From NCBI GenBank assembly GCA_014706295.1, contig JACSVZ010000001.1, forward strand, positions 81,404,237 to 81,468,236: 64,000 nt of DNA. Direction: 5' to 3'. Source of the stretch: Lycocorax pyrrhopterus obiensis (Eukaryota > Chordata > Aves > Passeriformes > Paradisaeidae). This document shows, in pieces, positions 1-12,700 of this stretch (position 1 is its first letter; each line of letters starts with the position of its first letter). The notes under the pieces were generated by a model. It did not search any database. It was not told where the DNA came from and was given only the letters and a program-made list of their open reading frames with translations. A program made the translations under genes and the position numbers.

Positions 1-1349
1 AGACTGCTGATGCACACTTTCTGCTAAGTCCATGGCAAAGGCTTTTTGTTTCTCTAATCTTTCATATAGCATTTGCTTTAGAACCCTTCATTTAAAAAAC
101 TCCACTTTGTGCAGATGCACGGTTTTACATCCAAAGGTATGCAAACATTACGTACAAGCATCTGCAAATATTAAGAAGCACAATAATTTTGCAGGGGAAA
201 TTCTCACTCTTGAGATGTTAAATGAGTTATTTTAAATGACATTAACTGAATCAGCAGCTTCAAGAAGTGGGAAAGAAATGCTTAGGAACATTGAATCCCA
301 TTTCTCTACTGCAACCAAGCAAGACCCTTTGCTCCCTGTTGTTTTGGCAGCTAAAGGCACTTCCCTGTGATTTTAAGACTTCTACGGTTTCTCCTCCTTT
401 TTACCAAGGATACTTCTCCCTCCCTATTTTTATAAGAAATTTTATGTAAGGCAATTTTGCGGTTGAAATCTCACATGAAAACACATTTCTCTGTTTCAGC
501 TTGCATTCAAGACAAACTTTTGGTGGCTCCATTTGTAACCCATATGTTGAGGCATCCCATTCTGTTTCACAGTTAAATGGATGGCACTGGACTGTGAAAA
601 GTTTGAATTAATTATTTGTGATAAACTGTGGAAAATCCGTGAATAAAATGATAATAATTGGACACAAATACGGTAAAAACTGTCATAGAAAGAAATGCAG
701 CAGATCCATGTGTCGCATCGCATCCTGTCACAGGCACTTATGAAAGATGTAATATAAATTGTCTCAAAAAACTCGCAAAAATAAAAGGCAGCCTGGATAG
801 TTGTATTTTAGCAAATGTGTTTGCACTAAGGGTACCTTCTGTTGAACAGTTCTGCCCACAAGCTGTCTGTAGAATATAGAACATCTCTCGAGCATGCTTG
901 CCACCTTGAAGCAGGGCAGTCGGAAGCAGAAAAAAAAGAACAGAATGCAGAAAAAAAGGTGAAGAAAGAGAGAAATGAGGGACAGCAAGTCTAAGTACCA
1001 TAAATACATTTAGAAATGAGATTAGCAAAGTATGACAATAGAATTTAAATGACAGACAACATTAAGATTGCAGTAAATAACACAGTATGAAAAAAAAACA
1101 ATTCAGCCATACAGCGCTCTTTTTTAAGCTTAGCTAAGGAGTCGTAACAAAAGCAGGAATATTATTACTACTATTATTGTTATCACTATATTAAAATAGC
1201 ATTTTCATTTCATCATTAGGAAAGTGGATTTAATTGGGGCAGGGGGAGGTGGGGAGACAGTTCACGGTTAGTTTTCTTGCTGTCAAAACCACACGTCCAT
1301 ATGCTTTGCTTCTGAGGCATCCTCCTCGCACCACTGGCTCCCAACTTAC
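1..1349 (-). other. FAT3 intron, 5' part (continues off the window)
   Basis: This stretch lies downstream of the donor at 1349 in the direction of transcription. It is AT-rich, and no further cadherin-like exon is visible on the minus strand, so the next exon is to the left of the window. The short open frames on either strand have no recognisable domain. No interspersed repeat was recognised. There is an A-rich patch near 1090-1100. Confidence 0.75.
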
Positions 1350-1560
1350 CCACGATATCGAACCAGAGAGGGATGTTCGAGGGCTGCACAGAGACCACCC
1401 CGACCATCTCGGTCACTTTGTCGCTCTCCATGACGGTGAAGTTGTAAAAGGGCTCATCGAACGTCAGGGGCACGGGTGAGGGCGCAGGCTTTTTTATCCA
1501 CTCAATGTGGAGACGTGCAGTTGAAGATTTTTGGGGCCGGCCATTGTCCACTGCTTTTAT
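1350..1560 (-). CDS. FAT3: FAT-family atypical cadherin, internal exon (repeat ~11 end and repeat ~12 start), probably FAT3
   Basis: This is the next exon of the same transcript, 211 bp on the minus strand. It opens after a polypyrimidine acceptor ending gcctgccag (AG at 1561-1562) and ends in G|GTAAGT, with donor GT at 1349-1348. It enters in phase 0, so the previous exon's ILT joins IKAVDNG, the A-x-D-x-G calcium motif of a cadherin repeat. It leaves after the first base of a glycine codon. Residues 1-21 finish the repeat. Residues 22-34 ([13 protein letters not shown]) are a proline-rich linker without the usual DxNDN. Residues 35-70 begin the next repeat with FTVMESDKV and end at LWFDIV. 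The linker and the [21 protein letters not shown] stretch resemble FAT3 more than FAT1, which from memory has a more divergent linker. Positions on either side are intron; in-frame extensions beyond the splice sites contain no cadherin sequence. Confidence 0.88.
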
Positions 1561-3460
1561 CTGGCAGGCACAAAGGAAAGAGGGCTCAGGCTGAGCATCC
1601 CAGCTTGGCAGTTCAGACCTAATTCTATTGCAGTGCAACGACTGATTGGAAAATGGCCTTTGTAATCCTATATGTAAAATCCCACGAAAAAAGAGGACGA
1701 TGAGCACTTATTTCTCAGTTCTCTTTTTTTTTTTTTTTTTTGCATAATGCTTTGTTTTTTAACTGAAAAAACTGATTTTAAATTGAAATGTTTTGTTTAA
1801 GAAATGCTGGTGTGAGGCCTCTTGCAGACGCAATTCAAACACTCCCCACACAGATCATCCTCTCCAGTACCAGCTTCCCTCTCTGACTTCATCTTGCACC
1901 CAGCTCCCTCTTGCAGCAAAGCTGGAAGCTTTGTAAGGGCCCTGTGTGAGACCATGTATTTGCAAAACATGCTCACCCAGGGCATGTTTGACTGCTTTCA
2001 GGTGGCATGTGTGTTGCAGATAAGTATTCCTTATATTGCCTTCCTCAGGATCTTTAATTGAATTAAATAGGTTTCAGGTCATTTCCCTCATTCTCCATAA
2101 TAAATCAAATTTAAAATTTTGTCATATTTTCTTTTCTTTCACCTCTCTGTCATGTTCATTAACAGTTGCTTTGCTTGGTGCTAATTCTTTTTATTATAAA
2201 GTCCTCTAGAAAGATGGACAGACTTGATATTTGTGTGGCAAGCTTTATGGATTTAGCATAGCAAAGACAAGACGAGCAGCAACAAACAGGGGGCTTAAGA
2301 AAAGGCTGAATGCAGGTTACAAAATGGGTGCTTTGGTGGATAACATCAATGTTAACCAAAGGGCTTTTTTTTTAAAAAAAAAATGTTTCTGGCTATATAG
2401 GACCACTGGTGTAAATATGCTGTTATATTACCTTTTAAAAATGGGAAATAATTTTTTTTTTCTGAAATATCATGCCCTATTTCTTCCTCTGGAAATGTGT
2501 TAAGTGGGTTTGATGCTAACACTTGTCACCCTGCTCCATTCCAGGCAGGCAAGCCCTTTGTGAAAAGATGCTGAGGGTGTGATGAGCAGTTTCTACGTAG
2601 AAAATCTTCAGTTGGTGCATTATAAGAAGGCTCAGATCTCAGATATGACTTTGAGGTCTCCGAAGGGAAAAGTACTCACTCACTCGAAGGCTGCTCAACT
2701 CTGATTCCTAGGTATTTCTCAACATTTTGTTATTTATTCATTTTCCAACATTATGAAGGTAACCCACTTCTGTAAGAGACATCACTTCCAGATGTCAGAC
2801 CACGGACCTCTGACATGTTTTATCTCAACTCCTTAACTACAACTCGTTGGCTTATTTCTGTAGACGAAGAGTACACATTCCAGTCTTATATGGCTTTATA
2901 TCAGCCCAATCATATTTTATTCTCCCTTTCTTTGACTTTCACTCTATGGTTAGAGTTCTGAAAAAAGAGTTTTGACTGAGATTTCTTTTAACTGAAATTG
3001 CTCCCACAACACAGAGTACACAATAATCCTCCTCTGTTAGGTGCAGCCACCTAACTGGGACAGTTGGTGCCCCCTGTAAGGGCAAACAATTGTGTCCACA
3101 CAAAGACTAAGTACCCATTTGTAGCTGTATCTGCCCACGCCATCCAGACACAACTTTGAGAGCAGACAAGTGCTTGGTCTTAATTTCTGCATATTCAAGG
3201 GAATGCCTTATGCTAACAATTTGCAGGTTGACTTAACACTCAGAGAATACTTCACGACCTGCAAAAGCACGAATCTTCTCTCAGACTCAATATTTTTGGC
3301 AATAGTTGTATATGAATACTAGATTTCTTAATTTAGGTCTTACATATAGGGCATACAGTAAACACAGTCATATATCCCTCTTTATACAGGAGGGCCTATT
3401 TCTTAAAAAAAAAAAAGTCAGTCAAATCATGGGTTCGTATGTCAGTGAAAGAGTGCTTAC
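1561..3460 (-). other. FAT3 intron between the two cadherin exons (1,900 bp)
   Basis: This is a complete intron, GTAAGC (3460) to CAG (1561), phase 0. It is AT-rich with simple tracts: an 18-T run at 1724-1741, which is an A run in the transcript, and a T9A10 block at 2365-2383. No exon, RNA gene or recognised transposon was seen. Open frames here on both strands have no domain similarity that I can recognise. Confidence 0.8.
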
Positions 3461-3775
3461 TGTTAAGATGTCATAACTCCCCGCTGTGAACTGCTTTCTG
3501 GAAGAAACCATCCCTGTTTTGGGATCAGTGAAAAACTTCCCATCATCGTTCCCATCCACAATGCTGTAGGAGATTTCTGCATTAGGGCCCTCATCTTTGT
3601 CAAAAGCAAAAGCTCTGTAGATTGGCTCCCCTCTTTTCTTACGGTCCCTCTCCGGCAGCTTGATCTGATAGACTTTCTCTGGAAACTGTGGTTTGTTATC
3701 ATTCTCATCCAGAACCTGGACCACCACCCAAGCGGCCGATTGCTTGGGAGGTGTGCCCCCGTCTGAGACGGTTAC
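3461..3775 (-). CDS. FAT3: FAT-family atypical cadherin, internal exon (repeat ~10 end and most of repeat ~11), probably FAT3
   Basis: This internal exon reads down the minus strand for exactly 105 codons with no stop. The acceptor is a pyrimidine-rich tract ending ttttcag at 3776-3777, and the donor GTAAGC begins at 3460. It is phase 0 at both ends. Residues 1-22 (start [10 protein letters not shown]) are the last strand of one cadherin repeat. DENDN at residues 23-27 is the calcium-binding inter-repeat linker. The next repeat follows, with DKDEG at 59-63, an NAEISYSI strand at 65-72 and a [11 protein letters not shown] turn at 80-90. FAT proteins are giant single-pass surface cadherins; FAT3 acts in neuronal morphogenesis, such as amacrine-cell dendrite polarity. 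The [20 protein letters not shown] stretch is characteristic of FAT1/FAT3. FAT3 is preferred because of the residues in the next exon (1350-1560) and the very long intron. Family and exon are secure; the paralogue is an inference from remembered family sequence. Confidence 0.88.
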
Positions 3776-6700
3776 CTGAAAAACAGCAGTACAAGTTACT
3801 GTCAACAGCTACAGTGGGACTTCATGAATTAGAGAAAAACATAAAACATAAGCAAACACATTTTCTTCCCCAAAGCTAACCTGCAGTCTATGAAATTGTG
3901 TATGTATGCGACACATGATCACTATAAACATGCTTTGTGCTTAAATCAATTTGTCCACAATGGCAAACCCAGGAATCCAGAAGATTTTTTACGTCTGAGA
4001 TGAACGTGGAATAAAGAACCTGCAGGCTAGGAGGCTATTTCTCAAAACATAAAATCTTTTAATCTCAGATTCTGCAAGTTTATCTCAGACGAGAGAACTG
4101 GAATTAACGCATTAATCAGGATCCCTGCATTTTTTGCGTACATATTTTAAAGTTTCTTCTGTCGTGGAAAGAATTTGAAAGATGCATTTCTTTTTAAAAC
4201 CTAGAAGAACCTCTGTCATTTTTTTGCAATAAATTATTTGGAATTTCTTAAACAACAAAAGGATTTCTGTCAGTTCTTTTCATTCATTACCCAAGATGTG
4301 ACAGCTCATTAATTCCAAACCTGCTTTATAAGATTGTAAGGAGCACAGAGAGGCAGGTAACAAAAAATTTCTGCTGCATTGTGTAGAGTGCACTGTGCTG
4401 CCAGAAACATGTAAGAAATAAAATCTTTGAGATGAAAGTTAATTAGTAATTTAGCTGCAACTTAAACAGAATTACTAATAATTTTCAATCTGAAACACTA
4501 TGAAAATGAAATGATTCAAGATCAACAAGCCCTCAAGAGATTTAATAATATGCTTTCAAAATGAAATCAATATGTTTCAAACTTCTCTCTCAATATTTCG
4601 ATCGCATTTTTAATGAGAAAGAAATAAGGCAGAAAGTTATTTCTGTTTGCATGAAAGAAGTTCAAATTTCATTTTCAGCTACATATGGTAACATGCCAAA
4701 TCCCACAGTAGCAATTTCTGATGATAGTGAGCCAAGATATTACATACCCTTCCCTGCTCATACTGATCACTGCACATCGATTGGTTTGCTGGTAACTTCT
4801 TGGTGTTTTTTTTCCTCAAAAGTTTCTGTGCTCCCTTGCAAGTCCTATAGTCCTGATGTTCAATCCTTCAGCAAAGCAAAATTTTCTGGGAATAATACCC
4901 CTTGGCATTGTCCCATCCTTGTGTAAAGAAGTCTAAACTTAGGGTAACCCCAGTTTAACACTGGGATCAGCAGAAAAAACATATTTTCTATGAGAAAGGT
5001 AAAAGACATTATCCCTTTCCTGTATTTAACAATATGTTTAAAAACTGATGCAGTGGAAGGAAGCAGACTGACAGCCTCAGCGACTGAAACAGCTCATTTA
5101 CAGAAACTTGAGTGGTATGGCAACATATAGTGGCAATGTAAATTACCCAGAACAGCCCAGAACCCATTTGGAGAGCAGAGCCCGTCCTCCCAACAACACG
5201 TACCAGTCTCAGGCCTCTTTCTCCCAAGATGGGAGTAGAGTCTCCTAAGTGCTGGGTAGCTTTGGCAATCAGCAGTTGTTGGGATCACCACTCCTGTGAT
5301 GGGGACAACTGTTTGCAGAGTGCTGGACGGGATCAGACCCATCCTGCAAAGCCACCAATGAGACATCTGCCAGTCACAAGCACAGGGGGGTGGGAAGAGG
5401 ACCCACATCATTACCAGTGTGCTCAGCCATCCAGTACCAACAGTTTCCAAAACAGCATTTTTAATGCTGAAAGGCTGTACACATGTCTGTGAATCTGCCT
5501 TTCCACTTGGTGAGAGCCACACCACCAGGGACCTCAGCCTCTCCACTTCACTTATATTCCCCTCTGTTTCTGTTCTACTCCATTGCAATTGGCCAAGCAC
5601 TTGGCCAGATCACAGGTTAACAAAGGAAAACCTTTTTTGGGTGTCTCCAGAGATAAAATAATCAATGATGACAAGCAGTACAGGCTGTATTGCACAGAAA
5701 CAATCAGAGACACGCTAATCCAAACTCAAAAAATATCAGCAAAATGCTTGCTTAGGGGGTAATGTTCTTGCATTAAAAAATATTAGCGAGATTCTGGAAA
5801 CTCTTGTTCTCTGAACAAATACAATTCTTTTTTTTTTAAAACATTTTTTTCAACCTGGTAGCAGCAATCTACAAAAAAGGTGTGTGTGTGTGTGTGAGAT
5901 AAGAGAGTTTACAACCAACGACAACAAAATCTATGAAAACCACAGTAGTATAAACAGTCAAGCAACTATGATGAAAAACCCTACTAAGTCAATGAACTGC
6001 TCAAGAAGTGAAGCACTCTCCTGTCTTACCAGTACAGTCTCACAGTTTGTTAGGTTACTGCTGAAATCCTGACTAACATGGAGTTGCGGCAGTAAATATT
6101 TGAATCCATTTGTTTGTTTTTGTAAGCCCAAACTTAAGGAAAATCTATTCAATAACAGAAAATATTTGCTGCCAGCTAACAGAAAAGAGTAACAGCTATA
6201 ACACAATATCAGCTAATTAATAAAAATTAACAAAGAATGCCAGAAGTTAGTAAATTCTACTTGGGTTAAAACTTTACATCCCCAGAGAGGAAAATGCTAC
6301 GTACCAGCTAAGCCTTCTTCTCTGGGTGACACTCAGAACTTTGCAAAATCACAGGATCCAGCTCCACTCAAAAAGCACTGAGTTCCCGACATGGGAGCTG
6401 AAGTTCTCTCTTTGCAGGCGTGCAAATTAATTAAGCCTCCCTCACACCAGTGATGTGATTATTTCCCTAACTGTAAATCTGCATCCTGGCTGACCCCTCT
6501 TCTGTGCTCCATCATCCTGACCCCAGCCTGGCTACTCAGGTTCCAGCCATAAACAAGGTAAAAGAGCTGCAAAAATTTCCTCTGCCCCTACCGAAAAAAT
6601 CTCCACCATGACAACACATTAAAACAAACCAACAAATTGCTGCCAGTACAGAATTGTTCCCAGACAAAAATGGAGAGAACTGGAGAGGTCATTTAGCACA

Positions 6701-7534
6701 TCACTCTGCAAATACCATTTCCATCAGGACACAGTATCACACCAGCACTTAGGGGCCCCTCTAACCAAGGCAATTTCAATTCAAACATTACCACAGTTCT
6801 TAGCAAAATCCTTGAACAGCTGGAAATTACAGTAAAAAGTAACCGAGGGAGGGGAGGGAGGTTAGGATGTTCATGGGACAAAGCTAATTTACAGCTGGTA
6901 TCTCTGGAAATGCAAAAGGCAGATGTGCAAGGCACAGGAGAGCTTGCAGGAGAGAAGCTGTAATTTAGGACCAGGGAGGTTCTTTTGTATAGAAACCTGC
7001 AGATAGCATGGTAAGCAAAAGAAAACAGAGAAGAAAGGTAATCCAGATGAATGACATCTGCCATTCATCTGTCAGTCTGAGACAGACTGTCTCAATACAT
7101 GCTTGTCAAGATGTGCCATCAAAAACCCAACAAGAGGTGACTCTCACAGTAATCAATATGGGAAAAAGGTAAGGACAAAATCACGGCTTTCCCAGCAGAG
7201 ATGAGGAATGGCTGCTTAGCCAGCATGTGCTTTCCTAAATGGTGAACACCTTCTCATGTCTGTGTGATGAGTCTGGTGTCTGGATCCAACTGCTGCAGAC
7301 AAGCTGCTGCTTGACCATGTGCAGCTGAGGTGGACCAGGCCAGCTACTGTCCCCTTTGCTCCTCCGGTTAGATATTGCTGCTCATGCTGTGTCAGGACAG
7401 CCTAAACAGAGGATACAACCTCCCAAAGCTGGGATACAGCGACGAAAGCAGCTGAATTTGGACTCTCTGACTAATCAGACAAAGGGCTGGTCTATTCAGC
7501 AAGGGTGGAATGTCTTAAAAGGAATGTGATTACA
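3776..7534. other. Intronic stretch with no supported gene
   Basis: Nothing coding is supported here. A 121-codon plus-strand frame at 4561-4926 and a 168-codon minus-strand frame at 5094-5600 lack any recognisable domain, signal peptide or splice context. The segment 5040-5620 is richer in GC than its surroundings. A short (TG)8 tract lies at 5881-5896. No repeat family was recognised. Confidence 0.6.
5881..5896. repeat. (TG)8 dinucleotide microsatellite
   Basis: There are eight uninterrupted TG units, followed by agat. It is short but could be length-polymorphic. Confidence 0.9.
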
Positions 7535-7583
7535 TATTTAATAGGGCCTGAATGCAACAGACAACAAAAATAATATGAACTAT
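7535..7583 (+). repeat. Left arm of a perfect 49-bp inverted repeat
   Basis: All 49 bases are the exact reverse complement of 8328-8376. The arm begins tatttaatagggcctg and ends ataatatgaactat. The bases just outside (7534) and inside (7584) no longer pair. The spacer of 744 bp has no transposase-like frame. Neither arm starts like a common hAT (CAGGGG-type) or mariner terminus, and no target-site duplication is evident, so it is described only as an inverted repeat. Confidence 0.93.
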
Positions 7584-8327
7584 TATATATTTTCATGGTG
7601 AAATCCTAAGCATCGATGTTTTTTTCCCACAACCGACAGACAGTTCCACTACAATTTTCTCCGTAAAATGAGCATTTTCTATCAGGAATCTGTATTTACC
7701 CATTGGCTTTAATGCTTATGACTGTACTCAAATATGTATGTCAATACACATACAGGTATTGGTTACCAAGGAATTTCTTTGCTGAAGTAACAACATTCAC
7801 ACCTCCCTTACAATGTTTCCTTCAGCTGGATGGACCAGGATAAGGCCTCCTCAAATTCCCTCTACATCTATCAGTCATGTATTTTTTGAGAAAAATGTAC
7901 TAAAATATCTCCTTCTGTGAGTATGACAAATTCAGTGTAATAACAGAACTTCCTCTTCAAGTAAAATAGTTTCCACTTCTTCTGCAGGATCTGCTTCAGT
8001 AGGTTTGGTCTACAGACATTAACACTCCCTTTCCTACAGGACTGAAAGATATTCATGTTTATGTCCAAGTCCACAGAACAACTACAAAGAGACTTCCATA
8101 GCAGTGGACCTTCTCAGTGAAAACGAAGATTGACACCGACTGTTAACGTAGAACAGCTGGAATGTTAGATCTGAGAATTTCTTCTTTTTGTGACCATGGA
8201 GAAGGCATGGAGGAGACATCTACTGTGAAAGTATCGCCTGAAATACAGCATCCAGCCTAGCAGACCTCAGCGATGGTGACCAATGGAATTTTGCCGTGAG
8301 ACAGTCACTCCTCCTATGAGTCCGACC

Positions 8328-8376
8328 ATAGTTCATATTATTTTTGTTGTCTGTTGCATTCAGGCCCTATTAAATA
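8328..8376 (-). repeat. Right arm of the perfect 49-bp inverted repeat
   Basis: This is the reverse complement of 7535-7583 with no mismatch. It is read here as atagttcatattattttt through to ccctattaaata. Perfect identity over 49 bp in otherwise ordinary intronic sequence implies a recent inverted duplication, gene conversion between the arms, or strong constraint. The sequence does not say which. Confidence 0.93.
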
Positions 8377-9750
8377 GGTGTAGTTCTTGAATCTTTCCGA
8401 ATACAAATACAACTGTGAGGACCACCCTCCTGAATTAAGAGCACTATATTGAGTCTCATTAACAAAAGCTCATGACTTCCAAGATAATTATTAACTCAGC
8501 TGGAGGGAGTAGCTGGCAGAGATGTTACTTCAACAAGTACAAGACAATTAGCAGGTGTTTAATGTAAATCATCAAGCCTTGAGAAGAACAAGTATCTTCT
8601 TCCATATCATTCTTTGGCAGGAGGAAGTACTCAGCCTACCCAATTTTTAAGTTATGAGAAGCTGCCACATTACTGTCATTAGCATTGCAAAAAGCTGAAG
8701 ATGTCATATTTGCTTATTTTTTTTAGTGTGATAACTGCTTAATGCAAAAAAAAAAAGTGAGCTGAGATGCTTGTGCCTCATCAAAGGAGTGCGCATAACG
8801 AGGTTTTCAGGTAAAAATCTCTCCCTTCCCCCAACAAGAAATGCTAATTTTGCTTCAGAAAACCTTAGAAAAGAGAATCTGGTTGAGTTATGGAAGACAG
8901 AAAAATGATCAAAGGGAGTGGGAGAGTTGAGGCATACCCCTGCTGTTAGTGACTAATGGGTTTGTTTCTTCTGCCAACGTGTAAACGAGCTGCAATACCT
9001 ATTGTAAGTCTCTGGAATTCAGCCCAAGTAGGAGAAGTGAAAGATTATAAAGGAGAGCTCATCGAGGGATGAATAGAACTTTAAAGTCAAATGCAGTGAA
9101 TTACTATCTCTGCCTACTTCAGAGAGAGACTAAATTCGTGGCTAAATTCTTACAAAGAAGTATTTTTCTGAAATGCATGCTGTTACTGAACTACATGTCA
9201 GATTATTGCTACAAAGTGAAGGCAGTGTAGCTCAAAGATATACAGAGTACAAGAGAAAAATAAATGTACATTGGGGTTTTTCTTTAGTTCAAAACAAATA
9301 CTGAGTTAGCTGCAGCAAACTAGATACCTTCTCTTTCTAATCCTTTATCTAGCAACTGTGGGAAAGAAATGGGTAGTGTTTATTTCACTTATTCTAATAG
9401 GATGTGGTGCTGTCCCAAAAGACAAATTACACTTCTCGTCCAAAAGAGTTCCAATCATATCAATATGATTCAGCTTTCCTTATTTCCTTTACAATGTGCT
9501 AATCTGAGTAATTTTGTTTTCAAATGTAAAAAAAATTAATACATTCACTCCAGGCAGGTATGAGAAATAAACAGTTTAGAGTACATTTTAAATAGAGATT
9601 ATTACTGACATAATCACTCTAGGTGTTTGATTAGGAATGTCAATGGCTTCCAGCCACACTCAAGCTAGAAAACGATACATAATGGTCTCTTGAACCATTT
9701 GAGAATTAACGATGACATCAGGTAATTTCAGTGCTGTATTGCCAAAAGAC

Positions 9751-9773
9751 AGGAAGAAAGGAAGGAAGGAAGG
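9751..9773. repeat. GGAA/GAAA purine microsatellite
   Basis: This is a short purine run of aggaagaaaggaagg type with three to four GGAA units. Clustered GGAA can bind ETS factors, but nothing else here suggests function. Confidence 0.75.
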
Positions 9774-12700
9774 CTTTTTCATTTGGAGTTAAATGCTCCC
9801 TGTAGTATTTGCAAACCTAAATATTAGAAGAGTGTACTGAAGAAAGCCTGAGAGGCTTCAAATCTTAACTTTTGTTAGACTCAGTGTGCCAAGACCAGTA
9901 GATGGTAATCAAAGGACCTGGCAAAATGAAATATCAGAACGGGTGACTTAAAAGTCCAAAAATGCTACTACTACTTCTACTACATTTATCCTGTGTCACA
10001 CTTTATTCTACAAGCTTTTTGAAAACAGAAACTGTAAACAAGTCTCTGAAAAGAAACTAAAGACTTGTATTTCAACTTTAGTAGCAATAAAAGGAAGAAT
10101 CTGCATAGCTGTTGACAGTGACCCTCTAAAAGAAAACCAGCAATTTTCCACAGGCATTGCTTTTAAAGTTCATTACAGTTTGGAGATCCTGGCGACCTTT
10201 GTGCATCAGGCTTTATTTATAGTGTTCTTCAATCAATACATGCTAAGTGCGGAACCGACCATTACTCCATCAGATTCCCAGGACAATAGAGCAGCCTGTC
10301 ATGTGTTAAAGGAAACTTCTTCAGGCAATCTCAGAAAGCACCTTCCCCTTCCTTTGCCTGAGTAAAAAAAAACCTATAATCCTCAGGAATGTCAAGCTCA
10401 TATAATTTGCTTTTGATTAAGTGTAGATTAAACCTGGTCCAGAAGGGACTCTAAGCCAGTCACTTTCCAGAAGTCCAGAAGCGCCTCTTACTTCCCCTGG
10501 TGGAGTTAAATACAGAAAAGCTTTACCTGTACTGCCTAGCTGTAGTATACAGTCTCATAAGATTCAGCATAAATCCTCTGGTAAGGAAAAGCATGGCTCA
10601 ACCAGGACTTTTTCAGACCTTCTAGGTGATAACAGCATCTTGAAACTGCACGTATCATATCCCATGCTGGGAAGTTTGCAAAGTTTGTAACAAGAAAACT
10701 GGAAAATCTGAGATAATCACAGTCAGAACATCAACCTCAGTCTCCAAACAACTGTAAAGGTCTTCTGAGTACATTATGAGCTTCCTCTCTTTGCTCATGA
10801 GGCTACAGTAATGAGTCTTGCTAAATATATAATGAAGAAAAAATTGGAAAGCAGAAGGATACATCCAAACTGTCTCCTGATAATACCCGTCCAAGGCCAT
10901 TTACCCACCTTCAGACTGACACCTTACAAACAAGATAAAGTATGATATGCAATTGCTTAAAAATAATTTTTTTAGGCGTAAGAAACCTCTTGAGGAACAA
11001 CCTATCACTAAACAGGAGAATAACTACCATCACAGCCCCTAAATGAGAAAGAAGATAAAAGTTGCTTATTGATCTTCACAGTAAACTTTGAAGAAAGTGT
11101 TTAGCTCCTGCTGACGGTGAAGATTACAATCTGAGAGTTTTGTGAACAGAAAATGAATAGTCAAATGTGAGAATATTTCACTTCAAGCATATTTAAATAA
11201 CATAAAGCTTGCAAATCAAGATATGCATGCAGCTTAATGTTAGTAGTACTCTCTATGTCAATTTTAATCTGATTCATACCTGAATATCTACTTCAGCCAT
11301 TTGTGGATTTTGCTTTTCTTGCGATAAGAAACACCCGTGATTAAATATTGATAAGTTCCCCTCTATCAGATCTACCTCTACAGATAATGCCCTTCTCCAA
11401 AAATCTTATCTTAGCACTCAGGAAATACAGTAGCTCTCAGTTTTTGTGCTTCAAAAGAGGTTTGCATCAGCTTCTAAGATCACCACACAGCTGTTTTCTC
11501 AAAGATTCAATTACTCTTCATTTTCTATCCACAAAAGTCACTTGATTCTCATCTTCACTACAAGCAGGAACCAAACACCTTCTTCAGTCTCCCCAAAATG
11601 ATGAAGATTGTTACACATCTCCAAACTTCCATTTTTTCATGCTAGACCAGTCAATATGTGTAATCATGCAAGAAAAACATTCTGGCTATCAATAAAGACA
11701 CAACAGGTTATCCATGCTTCCAAGGTATTTTCCTAGTATTAATAATTCATGTTATGTTTTAACCATCAACAGACATGCCCTACTCAAAAAATACGTGCTG
11801 ATTTAATGCCAGAATTTAATCATGCTATATTACTAGTCACCATGAAATTAACTAATCAACAGTATTTACTTTACATCCTTCTTTGGGTGTGCAGCCGTGT
11901 CAGTTTGCAGCACAGGTCCCCAGATATCAAAACTGACATGGAATTATCTCCCAATTCTTCTAGCAGAAACTCTCAAATTCAGAGCAGGTGTGTGGCAATA
12001 GCCCTCCATCTATCTGGCAGTAAGTCAGCAGCACTGCCTCATGCTAACGTGGCACAAGCTGCTGGAAGTCCTCTAAGAAAAGGTATAGTGTGAAAGGGCT
12101 TGCTCTGCACACCCTTAAAAATATTGTGGCAGCAGCTTCTGTTACAACAAAGCAGTAACTTCAACTAAAACTTTCAGTCTCCAAAGAAAATAATCATCTT
12201 GGGTCCTAAACTATAGTATAAAAACCTACTTCTAAACAATTTTTGTCATGCTGACAGGCACTGCATTCTGATGTTGGATGAAACATCCTCAGGTGAGACT
12301 CTGTGATGGTCAATCTTAAAAGAATATTGCTGTTATTGAGGAGGTAAAATGTTTATTTGGCCAGCAACGAGATAAAAGATACACACTGTAGTTTCTTAGA
12401 TTTGTTGACTTTATAGGTACACTGCATCCAAATTCTATGCTGCTATATAAGGCAGAACCAGGGATTTTCACAAGAAAGATAACACTTTCTTTTTTTTTTT
12501 CTCCCAAGCACCACGTGGGTTGTGCCAACAGGGGATGATACCACCTTGTCTCTGGCAGAAAGGCAGATTAAGATGCATCCAGCCCCTCCTCCAGCCATTT
12601 GTTCTTCCCCTGCTGCCCGTTCGCAGCCACCTCCACCCGCCAATAAACTGTTTGTGCATCTGTGCTACGAACAGGGCTACTGAAATAATCAGGGTTTAAA

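Noticed and set aside
1350..3775. Assignment of the two exons to FAT1 instead of FAT3
   Set aside because: As remembered, FAT1 has a different linker and a more divergent stretch before LWFDI, and its introns are much shorter. The possibility is kept as a minority alternative.
4561..4926. 121-codon plus-strand open frame
   Set aside because: No domain or signal is visible, and its AT-rich codon content is like the surrounding intron.
5094..5600. 168-codon open frame on the minus strand, the longest in the window after the exon-containing ones
   Set aside because: There is no recognisable domain, low-complexity bias, splice context or homologous family, and it sits in a GC-richer patch where chance frames are longer.
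7535..8376. piggyBac or hAT element bounded by the 49-bp inverted repeats
   Set aside because: The outer ends do not begin with CCC next to TTAA or with CAGGG, no matching target-site duplication is seen, and the spacer has no transposase frame.
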